A stretch of DNA of 6,769 nucleotides, from NCBI GenBank assembly GCA_014376655.1, contig JACMRC010000464.1, positions 1 to 6,769 of the forward strand, written 5' to 3'. The position numbers and the translations under genes were made by a program. The DNA comes from Mucilaginibacter sp. (GTDB lineage Bacteria > Bacteroidota > Bacteroidia > Sphingobacteriales > Sphingobacteriaceae). The notes beneath the pieces are model-generated. The model searched no databases. It was not told the DNA's origin and was given only the letters and a program-made list of their open reading frames with translations. Shown piece by piece: positions 1 to 6,685 of this stretch. How positions within the stretch are numbered: position 1 is the stretch's first letter; each line of letters starts with the position of its first letter.

Positions 1-564
1 TCTTTAAAACCCGGCAACTATATTTTGCATGTTGGATCAATGTTTAAACGAAAAAATATCCCTTCGTTAATTTATGCCTTTAGTCAAATTAAAAAAAACG
101 GGCATCCTGAGTTAAAATTAGTCCTTGCCGGCCCTACCCCTTCAACTAACATTGATAGTGATTATAACTTAATTATTGATGCCATTGCAGAAACTAACTT
201 ACAAAGTGAAATAATACTAACCGGGTATTTGACTGATGCTGCATTGAACCAGCTTTACAAGAACGCTTTAATATATGTTTTTCCATCTGTAAATGAAGGG
301 TTTGGCATACCCGTTTTAGAAGCATTTAGCCATAACCTGCCCGTATTGGTTGCCAACAACACTTGTTTGCCAGAAATTGGCGGCGATGCCGTATTGCAAT
401 TTGATCCTTATGATGTAAACGATATCAGCACAAAAATAAAGATGGTGCTAAATGATGACGGATTAAGAAAAGATTTAATTATAAAAGGAACTCAACGGCT
501 TAAACTATTTAGCTGGCATAGTACCGCCCTACAATTAATTGAAATATTTAAAAAAGCAGTTTAG
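1..564 (+). CDS. Family 4 glycosyltransferase, C-terminal part (5' end outside window)
   Basis: The reading frame is open from the first base, so this is the C-terminal 187 residues of a longer gene. A TTG at 25 is not a credible start: it lies inside the conserved strand that opens the C-terminal Rossmann domain (YILHVGSMFKRKN, like the VGTLEPRKN of GT4 enzymes). Fragment residues 39-44 (KLVLAG) and 92-109 fit the GT4 nucleotide-sugar binding fold. The EX7E motif is intact (Glu99 and Glu107 of the fragment, EGFGIPVLE), followed by PVLVANNTCLPEIGGDA, the usual donor-binding loop. About 180 residues of the acceptor-binding N-terminal domain should lie upstream. The enzyme should be a retaining sugar transferase acting in the cytoplasm or at the inner membrane face in polysaccharide assembly; donor and acceptor cannot be read. 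Its TAG stop overlaps the stop of the convergent gene. Confidence 0.95.
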   Translation, partial: SLKPGNYILHVGSMFKRKNIPSLIYAFSQIKKNGHPELKLVLAGPTPSTNIDSDYNLIIDAIAETNLQSEIILTGYLTDAALNQLYKNALIYVFPSVNEGFGIPVLEAFSHNLPVLVANNTCLPEIGGDAVLQFDPYDVNDISTKIKMVLNDDGLRKDLIIKGTQRLKLFSWHSTALQLIEIFKKAV

Positions 565-1664
565 CTGTTTAAAAATACTTCTACATGTTCATCAGCTACA
601 TTTTCCCAGTTAAAAACGCTTAGCGCACGTTCCTGCGCCCTCTTAGCTAGGGTCAGCATTTTGGGGTAATTGGCTTCACAAAAGTTTATCTCTTCTGTCA
701 GCGAAGTAATATTGCCTTTTTTAAACATACGGGCAGTATCCAGTATGGCATATTGGTTCTCTTTAATATCACTAACTATTATAGGCACGTTCAGCCCCAT
801 TACTGTTAATACAACAGGCGATAAGCCCTCAACATCTGACGGCTGAATATAACAATACGCGTTGCTCATTAAGGTATTTGTATCCGCTCCATATACATAA
901 CCCGGAAAAATTATCTGATCATTAACCATACCGAGTATGCTATTTTCGTATGGCGACGGATTAGGTGAGCCGCCAATTAATACCAACTTTTTATCTGAGT
1001 TTGAATTTTTAAATGCCGGGATCAAATAATGCAGCCCCTTATCAGGAATAAACCTTCCAACAAATAAGTAGTAGCCGCCTTTTTTAAGACCAAGCTTTGT
1101 TAAAATATCCGTGTTACCATCTCCTGCCTCAACCTCGCTGCCAAAAGGGATAAACTTATAGGTTTTGTTAAACTTCTCTTCAAATAACTTTCTGGCAATA
1201 ACATTATCAAATATTACTTCGTTAGGTAGATGCGCGGTAATAAAACTCGATAATTTTAAATATAATTTACCATACCATGGCCATTTATCTCTTTTCCAAT
1301 CTACCCCATCCTGGCTAATAAAAACCTTTTTTCCAAATAAGCGCAATGGCAAGGCCCAAATACTATTGCCGCCATTTTGTATGTGTACAATATCTGCGGT
1401 ATTATTAGCTATAATATCAAAGGTGCATTTAAAGGAGTGCAGCAAAGTGTCAAACCCTTTTTTTGAGGTGGTTTTAAAAGTTTTGATCTTTACCCCTTTA
1501 TAGTCGTCAACATCAACAAATACATCCGGGTACCTGCGATTATAAGCTATAACGCTATGTCCGCGGTTAACAAGCCTGGGGAATAGTTCAAGGGCAAATT
1601 TATCTGCACCGGCAGCGCCTTTTGCCAAAGGAATTGACCGGAAGCCAAAAGCAGCGATACGCAT
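561..1664 (-). CDS. GT4 glycosyltransferase with DUF1972/Cps2T-like N-terminal domain (possible rhamnosyltransferase)
   Basis: This 367-residue protein is full length for GT4. Its N-terminal half resembles the DUF1972 type known from beta-1,4-rhamnosyltransferase Cps2T: FGFRSIP (6-12), KFALEL (22-27), a His-Gly-Gly-Asn stretch around 94-100, LRLFGKKV (107-114) and the signature DGVDWKRDKW (119-128). The C-terminal half has VGRFIPDKG (202-210, with phosphate-binding Arg204 and Lys209) and the donor loop near 275-299. In the EX7E motif Glu279 is present, but the second position is Thr287 (codon at 806-804) instead of Glu. The start is ATG at 1664, 16 bp after the stop of the upstream reductase gene, so the two are probably co-transcribed. 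No Shine-Dalgarno site is clear. The reductase neighbour is compatible with a rhamnose-like donor, but specificity is inference. Confidence 0.93.
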   Translation of the reverse strand: MRIAAFGFRSIPLAKGAAGADKFALELFPRLVNRGHSVIAYNRRYPDVFVDVDDYKGVKIKTFKTTSKKGFDTLLHSFKCTFDIIANNTADIVHIQNGGNSIWALPLRLFGKKVFISQDGVDWKRDKWPWYGKLYLKLSSFITAHLPNEVIFDNVIARKLFEEKFNKTYKFIPFGSEVEAGDGNTDILTKLGLKKGGYYLFVGRFIPDKGLHYLIPAFKNSNSDKKLVLIGGSPNPSPYENSILGMVNDQIIFPGYVYGADTNTLMSNAYCYIQPSDVEGLSPVVLTVMGLNVPIIVSDIKENQYAILDTARMFKKGNITSLTEEINFCEANYPKMLTLAKRAQERALSVFNWENVADEHVEVFLNS

Positions 1665-1680
1665 TATCGAAAGTAAATAT

Positions 1681-2622
1681 TTATAAAGTTATATGCTCTT
1701 TTACGGGACAAATATTTTTCTCTTTCAAATAATCTAAATAATAGTCATCAATATATTCTTTCAGCGCAATTTTCCAATCACGCATAATATTCATGTTTCT
1801 TAACTCAAGTTTTTTATTGATCAGCCTTTCAGAAGGTGGCCTTGGAGCGAAATAAGTATCTTTAAAATAACTTGATGAAACTTCATTAACTGTAACCTCA
1901 TTGTCAAGGCCAAGAATTCGTACTAGTTCTTCGGCAACTTCATACCTGCTGGTTTCGCCGTTGCACACCATGTTGTAAAGGCCCCAGTACTCGCGCTCAA
2001 GCAGTAATTTCACATTTTTAGCAAAATCAACAGTAAATGTTGGCGTGCCATCTTTATCGTTTACAATGTTCAGATCGCGCTGACCGTTAGCCAATTGTTT
2101 AATTATTTTATTGATAAATTTTTTGTCTTTATCAGGTCCCCCACCCATCATCCATCCGGCACGGCAAATTATATAACGGGTTGCGTTTTCACGCACATAG
2201 CGCTCGCCCATGTATTTTGAGCGTGCGTAATGACCAAGCGGGTTAGGTTCGTCCCAATCGTCATAAAAATCTTTAGTGCCATCAAATATGCCGGCAGTAC
2301 TAATATAAAGTACAGGTATATTTAATTTATTAGCTATAAATACTGCGTTTTCTACAGAGGTAGTATTGGTAAGGTAAGTATCGTCTAAGTTAAGCTCGCA
2401 ATATTCTAAATCGGTGTATGCGCCTAAATGAAAAAGGTAATCAGGTTTAAAAGCCTCAACATCTCTTTTATATGCCTCAAAGTTTCTAAAGTCTAAAAAA
2501 CTCAGCCATTTTTCATTTACATCCTTATCAGAGCATTTAACTTCGTAATCATCTTTAAATATGCGATAAAAAGCTTCTCCAAGCATTCCTCCCGCACCAG
2601 CAATGTAAATTTTTTTCTTCAT
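1681..2622 (-). CDS. RmlD-like NAD(P)-dependent sugar-nucleotide reductase (extended SDR)
   Basis: This 313-residue protein is close to the 280-300 usual for RmlD, the dTDP-4-dehydrorhamnose reductase that makes dTDP-L-rhamnose in the cytoplasm. The N-terminal Rossmann motif is GAGGMLG (Gly9, Gly12, Gly15). FKPDYLFHLGAYTD (58-71) matches the RmlD stretch PDVVINAAAYT. The catalytic pair is Tyr132 and Lys136 in YARSKYMGE. RPPSERLINKKL (261-272) followed by DWKIALKEYI (282-291) matches the C-terminal RPxxSxLxxxKL...W..AL..Y substrate-binding end. The RmlD motif STDYVFDG reads STAGIFDG here (108-115), so the Asp of the catalytic Thr-Asp pair is Ala110. The protein may therefore be a related reductase acting on another 4-keto sugar nucleotide. 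It is the first gene of the minus-strand pair. ATG at 2622 was chosen because the Rossmann strand follows at once (MKKKIYIAGA). I give no symbol because the activity is unproven. Confidence 0.92.
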   Translation of the reverse strand: MKKKIYIAGAGGMLGEAFYRIFKDDYEVKCSDKDVNEKWLSFLDFRNFEAYKRDVEAFKPDYLFHLGAYTDLEYCELNLDDTYLTNTTSVENAVFIANKLNIPVLYISTAGIFDGTKDFYDDWDEPNPLGHYARSKYMGERYVRENATRYIICRAGWMMGGGPDKDKKFINKIIKQLANGQRDLNIVNDKDGTPTFTVDFAKNVKLLLEREYWGLYNMVCNGETSRYEVAEELVRILGLDNEVTVNEVSSSYFKDTYFAPRPPSERLINKKLELRNMNIMRDWKIALKEYIDDYYLDYLKEKNICPVKEHITL

Positions 2623-2695
2623 ATAAATGTTAAAACCATAATGGCAACATCTGGCAGATGTTTAAGTTGCGATAAGGGAACTTTACTTCACTTTT

Positions 2696-2726
2696 CAAAA
2701 TTAACCTTTTTTGGGCCATTAGCAGA
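2696..2726 (-). promoter_or_regulatory. Candidate promoter of the reductase-glycosyltransferase pair
   Basis: Read on the minus strand, TCTG (2726-2723) is followed after 19 nt by TAATTTTG (2703-2696). This fits the Bacteroidota promoter form TTTG-N19-21-TAnnTTTG, with an exact -7 box and one mismatch in the -33 box. Transcription would begin near 2689, giving an untranslated leader of about 65 nt before ATG 2622. The match is by eye in AT-rich DNA, so chance occurrence is possible. Confidence 0.4.
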
Positions 2727-2782
2727 ATATTTTTAAAAAAACTAATTTGTGAAATAAATACACAGATAATTATAATTAAAAT

Positions 2783-2813
2783 AATTTGATCATTTATCTA
2801 TCAAATTGATCAA
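2783..2813. repeat. Overlapping dyads (AATTTGAT-N9-ATCAAATT and TTGATCAA)
   Basis: An 8-bp perfect inverted repeat (2783-2790 and 2800-2807, 9-nt spacer) overlaps the palindrome TTGATCAA (2806-2813). TTGATCA also occurs at 2786-2792, 20 nt before the second copy, so the same heptamer recurs at about two helical turns. The arrangement resembles a protein-binding site, but no regulator is encoded in view and the DNA here is very AT-rich. Confidence 0.3.
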
Positions 2814-3074
2814 CAAACATCTCATAAAATTTAAAAATCGATAATTTTTTATGTTTCTTTATCTTAATTAATGTTATCTATAATATAATACAAACTGTTT
2901 TGATTTTTGTTTGAGATTAATAAACTCAAAGCAACTTCAGGAATAAAGCCTATTCTAAACATTTGCATTTGTTGTGTAATAATGCTGTGTATGACCGTAA
3001 ATATTAACCATAGGTTATAATATAACTGTCTTGCGGTCTCTCAAAATTTGAAAAAAGAAAACAAATGATAACAA

Positions 3075-3106
3075 TTTGACTTCTTAGCTATTAATATCTA
3101 ACTTCG
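3075..3106 (+). promoter_or_regulatory. Candidate promoter of the plus-strand glycosyltransferase gene
   Basis: TTTG (3075-3078) is followed after 20 nt by TAACTTCG (3099-3106), which matches the Bacteroidota TTTG-N19-21-TAnnTTTG form with one mismatch in the -7 box. Transcription would start near 3113, leaving about 45 nt before ATG 3159. No other position in the gap pairs both boxes as well on this strand. Confidence 0.4.
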
Positions 3107-3158
3107 GCCTTTTTCCTATTTTAACTTTAGGGAACGCTGTAAGTTTTAACAAATAAAA

Positions 3159-4262
3159 ATGAAAGTAGCATTTGTTGTAAGGCCTAACTTATATGAAATA
3201 GCCGGAGGTGATACAGTACAAATTGATCAAACAGCAAAGCAACTAATTGCATTAGGTGTTGAGGTTGATATCCTAACATCCAATGATGTTGTACCTTATG
3301 AAAGGTACGACCTACTTAACTTCTTTCATATCACGCGCCCATCAGCAATACTTTATCATAGTAAAGCTGCTAAAATACCTTTCGTAATATCAACAATACA
3401 TTGCCTTTACGGCAATTATTATAAATACAATGAAAAAGGAATAGCTTCTGTTTTTGCAAATTTTTCTGAAGATACTAAAGACTATTTAAGAACCCTGTCT
3501 CGCTGGCTGCTTCGTAAAGAGCCTTTACCTATTGGAAAGTACCTGTTTAAAGGGCAACGCAAAAGCATTATTGAAGCATTAGAGACTGCAAACATTATCC
3601 TACCAAATTCGCTGTCAGAGTTAAACCGCTTAAAAGAGCTTTATACATCAAATGTTAAAGACCTGGTGGTTACTAATGGCATTAATCCTGAAAAGTTCCC
3701 TTTTGATGTAACAATAAAAAAGGATGATGATTTGGTGATTTGTGTAGGACGGATCGAAAAAAGGAAAAATCAGCTTAATTTAATTAAAGCTTTAAATAAC
3801 AGCCGATATAAGCTTGTACTAATTGGGGCAGCATCACCTAACCAAATTAAGTATTACCAGCAATGCCGTGAAGCGGCAGGGCCTAACGTAACCTTTTTAG
3901 ACAGGATACCGCATGATGAACTATTAAAATATTACCAGTTAGCTAAAGTACATGTGCTGGCCAGTTGGTTTGAAACTACCGGATTAAGTTCATTAGAAGC
4001 GGCTATAATGAGGTGTAACATAGTAATAACTGACAAAGGCGATACAAGGGATTACTTTGGCGATGATGCCTTTTATTGCGACCCGGCAAATACGGATAGT
4101 ATTAAGGCTGCTGTTGAACAGGCTAGTGAAGCGATGTTTAATGAGGCGCTTTTAACAAGAATACTTACTTTACATACTTGGAGAAAAGCTGCAGAGCAAA
4201 CGCTTGAGGCATACCAAATAGCTATAAATAATAACATATTGCGGCCAACTCAAATTGTGTAG
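3159..4262 (+). CDS. Family 4 glycosyltransferase
   Basis: This 367-residue protein has the two-domain GT-B layout. The N-terminal domain starts MKVAFVVRP and has a Gly-Gly loop (AGGDTVQI, residues 15-22) that in GT4 contacts the acceptor or donor phosphate, and STIH (78-81). The interdomain region has ILPNS (147-151) and VTNGINPEKF (171-180). The C-terminal domain has CVGRIEKRKN (195-204, with Arg198 and Lys203), KLVLIG (218-223) and a complete EX7E motif (Glu272 and Glu280, ETTGLSSLE). The stretch HCLYGNYYKY (81-90) is unusually aromatic, and I cannot assign it a role. The start is the only sensible one, because the first beta strand begins at residue 2; the upstream sequence is A-rich with no Shine-Dalgarno site. 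It precedes the export gene by 87 bp on the same strand. It probably adds one sugar of the repeat unit at the cytoplasmic membrane face; which sugar is unknown. Confidence 0.95.
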   Translation: MKVAFVVRPNLYEIAGGDTVQIDQTAKQLIALGVEVDILTSNDVVPYERYDLLNFFHITRPSAILYHSKAAKIPFVISTIHCLYGNYYKYNEKGIASVFANFSEDTKDYLRTLSRWLLRKEPLPIGKYLFKGQRKSIIEALETANIILPNSLSELNRLKELYTSNVKDLVVTNGINPEKFPFDVTIKKDDDLVICVGRIEKRKNQLNLIKALNNSRYKLVLIGAASPNQIKYYQQCREAAGPNVTFLDRIPHDELLKYYQLAKVHVLASWFETTGLSSLEAAIMRCNIVITDKGDTRDYFGDDAFYCDPANTDSIKAAVEQASEAMFNEALLTRILTLHTWRKAAEQTLEAYQIAINNNILRPTQIV

Positions 4263-4313
4263 TATGATTTGGCTAAGCCATACCTACTATAGCTTTATGA
4301 CCATATAATATTT

Positions 4314-4321
4314 TATATTTG
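4314..4321 (+). promoter_or_regulatory. Candidate -7 promoter box of the export gene
   Basis: TATATTTG is an exact match to the Bacteroidota -7 consensus TAnnTTTG and is followed by C, as is common in this phylum. It sits 28 nt before ATG 4350, which would give a leader of only about 20 nt. No good -33 TTTG is present at the expected 19-21 nt; the nearest candidate is TTTA at 4294-4297, which is too close. It may give the export gene transcription of its own in addition to read-through from the upstream gene. Confidence 0.4.
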
Positions 4322-4349
4322 CACAACTTAGGATCAACATCAACTATAC

Positions 4350-6683
4350 ATGCGTATTAAATACTTTTTTTATATACTGTTTTTCACATTAGCAATTGTT
4401 GTCCAACAGGGTATGGCTCAAGGCTTATCCATGAGCGATTTGAAAAACATGAAAGTGAGCCAGGCAACTGATGAACAAGTAGTACAAGCCTGGAAAAAGC
4501 TACAAGATTCTGGATTGTCTGAACAGGATGCTTATAAAATGATGGCTAAAAAGGGTGTACCCCCAGACGAAGTGCAGGCTTTTAAGGATAGAGTAACATT
4601 ACTTGGTTTAAATAAAAAGGCCTTGCCTAAACCGGGGTTATCCACTGAAAAACAAAAAACAGGTTCATCACGAGATATTATTGACCTTGTTATAAAACCC
4701 AAACCATTTGGGCACCCACCTGTAAATATAACACAACCAGTATTAGAAGTATATGGCACTGAATTTTTTAAACAAGCCATTACTTTCGAGCCAAATTTTT
4801 CAATAGCAACACCAAAAAGTTATGTATTAGGGCCTGGCGATAAAGTTATTATATTAGTAACCGGGCTAAACGAAAAGAACCTGGAGGCAACAGTAAGTCC
4901 GGATGGCAACATACAAATTCCACTTGCCGGCATTGTGTATGTAAATGGCTTTACAATTGATCAGGCTACTACCTTGATAAAAAAGAAATTAACTAAAATT
5001 TACCCGGGTTTAAATTCAGGGCAAACACAGTTAACAGTAAATTTAGGTAGTACCCGTAGTATAAAAGTAACGGTAAAAGGCGAGGTAAAAACGCCAGGAT
5101 CATTTACTTTATCTTCATTGGCTACACTGCCTAATGCTTTATATAATTCTGGCGGCCCCAATATAAATGGTTCATTAAGATACATTAAACTGATAAGAAA
5201 TAATAAGCTTTATAAAACAATAGATTTTTACAACTATTTGCAAAATGGCATTCAGGATGGTAACATCAGGTTGGAAGACCAGGATGTGATACAAATACCG
5301 GTTTATAAAAAGAGGGTAAGTATTAGTGGCGAAGTAAAAAACCCGGCTATTTATGAGTTGAAAGACGACGAGCATTTAGACGATCTGATAAAATATGCAA
5401 GCGGATTTACCGATACGGCTTATACCGGCATTGCTAAAGTTGACCAGATTGATGAGTTGCAACACGAAGTAAAAGATGTGCCGTCTAATCTTTTCTCAAA
5501 TTATACGCCACATAATGGTGACAAGGTGCAAATTGGTGCCGTAACCAACCGCTACACCAATAGGGTTGTACTTCAGGGTTCTGTATATCGTCCTGATATT
5601 TATGAGCTCACCGCGAGCCTTACATTAAGCCAGTTACTAAAATTAGCGCAGGGATTAAAGCCTGAAGCTTATATGGAACGTGGTTATATTAACAGAACGC
5701 TCCCTAATCTGGAAAAGCAAAGCATTCCATTTAAGCCAATTGATATAATAAATGGTATAAATGATATTCCCTTACTGCGCGAAGATAGCGTGATGATCAT
5801 GGATCGCGAAGCTTTTATCTCCAATCAAAAAGTAACTGTTAGCGGGTATGTAAAGCGTCCGTCTATAATTACTTACCGCAAAGGGTTAAAATTAGCTGAT
5901 GTTATTGCCATGTCAGGCGGATTTGCCGATGAAGCAGCTGATCATCATATTGAAATAAACAGGGTAATTAAAAACCAATCTGACAGCGTATCTAATCAGC
6001 AGGTAAATACATTTATTGTTGATATGGCCAATAATAAAGATGCTAATATAGAACTGGAAGCAATGGATGTTGTCAATGTACCACGTTTAGTCAATTATCG
6101 CTCGTTAGGCAATGTAGTTGTTAAAGGCGAGGTTGTATTCCCGGGAGATTATCCTGTACAGAAAAGAAATGAAACAGCGCTTGAATTTTTACAGCGAGCC
6201 GGCGGAGTAACGCCTTACGGATCAATGGAAAATGCCCAGGTTTACAGAAACGGTGTACGCGTTAATCTTGACCTGACTGCTAAGACTAACATTGCCGGGG
6301 CAAATAAAAACATGATTCTACTGCCAGGCGACAGTGTATATGTACCGCGTGTGATTTCATACGTTGAAGTATCGGGTGCGGTAAATAATCCGCAATATAT
6401 AAGTTACAATGGGCATAGATTTAAATACTATATTAATGCAGCTGCGGGCACAACAGAAAACGCAAGGCTAAAAGGGGCATATATTCAATATCCAGATGGT
6501 TTAAACCAGCCTGTTAGACATTTCTTGTTTTTCAGGCATTATCCTAAAGTTAAGCCGGGCAGCAAAATTATTGTTCCTGAAAAAACGCCGGATAATAAAA
6601 TAAAAATTGGCTTTGGCGATTTGGGCAGTATTGCCGCCGCTTTAACAGCCTTGGTAAGCATTGTAGCTATTTTACACAAATAA
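4350..6683 (+). CDS. Wza-like polysaccharide export protein with six SLBB-type repeats
   Basis: This 777-residue exported protein is about twice the length of E. coli Wza. A signal peptide is clear: MRIKY, hydrophobic residues 6-18, and likely signal peptidase I cleavage after GMA (23/24). There is no lipobox Cys, unlike E. coli Wza. Residues 28-87 look helical and charged. The Poly_export domain covers about 155-233 (YVLGPGDKV, then SPDGNIQIPLAG). Six SLBB-like modules follow, each opening with a VxVxGxVxxP motif at 240, 323, 406, 495, 589 and 672; most close with a strand like LLPGDSVYVP (657-666). Residues 758-775 form a hydrophobic C-terminal helix, comparable in position to the outer-membrane helix of Wza. 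It should be the periplasmic/outer-membrane conduit for the polymer. The gene lies 87 bp after a GT4 gene and 2 bp before the next gene, which fits a joint operon with a co-polymerase. Confidence 0.95.
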   Translation: MRIKYFFYILFFTLAIVVQQGMAQGLSMSDLKNMKVSQATDEQVVQAWKKLQDSGLSEQDAYKMMAKKGVPPDEVQAFKDRVTLLGLNKKALPKPGLSTEKQKTGSSRDIIDLVIKPKPFGHPPVNITQPVLEVYGTEFFKQAITFEPNFSIATPKSYVLGPGDKVIILVTGLNEKNLEATVSPDGNIQIPLAGIVYVNGFTIDQATTLIKKKLTKIYPGLNSGQTQLTVNLGSTRSIKVTVKGEVKTPGSFTLSSLATLPNALYNSGGPNINGSLRYIKLIRNNKLYKTIDFYNYLQNGIQDGNIRLEDQDVIQIPVYKKRVSISGEVKNPAIYELKDDEHLDDLIKYASGFTDTAYTGIAKVDQIDELQHEVKDVPSNLFSNYTPHNGDKVQIGAVTNRYTNRVVLQGSVYRPDIYELTASLTLSQLLKLAQGLKPEAYMERGYINRTLPNLEKQSIPFKPIDIINGINDIPLLREDSVMIMDREAFISNQKVTVSGYVKRPSIITYRKGLKLADVIAMSGGFADEAADHHIEINRVIKNQSDSVSNQQVNTFIVDMANNKDANIELEAMDVVNVPRLVNYRSLGNVVVKGEVVFPGDYPVQKRNETALEFLQRAGGVTPYGSMENAQVYRNGVRVNLDLTAKTNIAGANKNMILLPGDSVYVPRVISYVEVSGAVNNPQYISYNGHRFKYYINAAAGTTENARLKGAYIQYPDGLNQPVRHFLFFRHYPKVKPGSKIIVPEKTPDNKIKIGFGDLGSIAAALTALVSIVAILHK

Positions 6684-6685
6684 AA

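Larger units (their letters stand above)
2623..3158. other. 536-bp AT-rich divergent intergenic region
   Basis: This gap between the divergent reductase and GT4 genes has no convincing ORF; the longest ATG-initiated frames noticed are about a dozen codons. It is clearly more AT-rich than the flanking genes, especially about 2730-2900. It holds a promoter-like motif for each side and several short dyads built on TTTGA/TCAAA (2783-2813, 2910-2930, 3041-3051), plus a small perfect hairpin TAACC-ATA-GGTTA (3005-3017). I see no tRNA, no recognisable riboswitch, and no ops-type (GGCGGTAG) element. Confidence 0.7.

Noticed and set aside
25..27. TTG as the start codon of the first gene
   Set aside because: The frame is open to base 1 and the codon lies inside the conserved GT4 strand YILHVGS, so the gene is cut by the window edge.
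552..571. Possible bidirectional terminator at the convergent junction
   Set aside because: The core stem is only CAG/CTG and extends only with a bulge into A/T runs; it is too weak to call from sequence alone.
1165..1503. 112-codon plus-strand ORF opposite the minus-strand GT4
   Set aside because: It lies wholly inside a well-supported GT4 gene and its translation has no recognisable domain; it is an antisense shadow. The same holds for minus-strand frames at 4532-4780, 5000-5185 and 5175-5375.
2910..2930. TTTGAG-N9-CTCAAA stem-loop as a terminator
   Set aside because: It is not downstream of any gene on either strand and lacks a T-tract; it is kept only as part of the dyad cluster.
4262..4283. 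Hairpin GGC-TAA-GCC after the 3159 GT4 gene as a terminator
   Set aside because: The stem is short, its outer arm GTAT/ATAC needs a 5-nt bulge, and no T-run follows.
4330..4333. AGGA as ribosome binding site of the export gene
   Set aside because: It is 16 nt from the ATG, beyond the usual 5-9 nt, and Bacteroidota genes often lack such a site.
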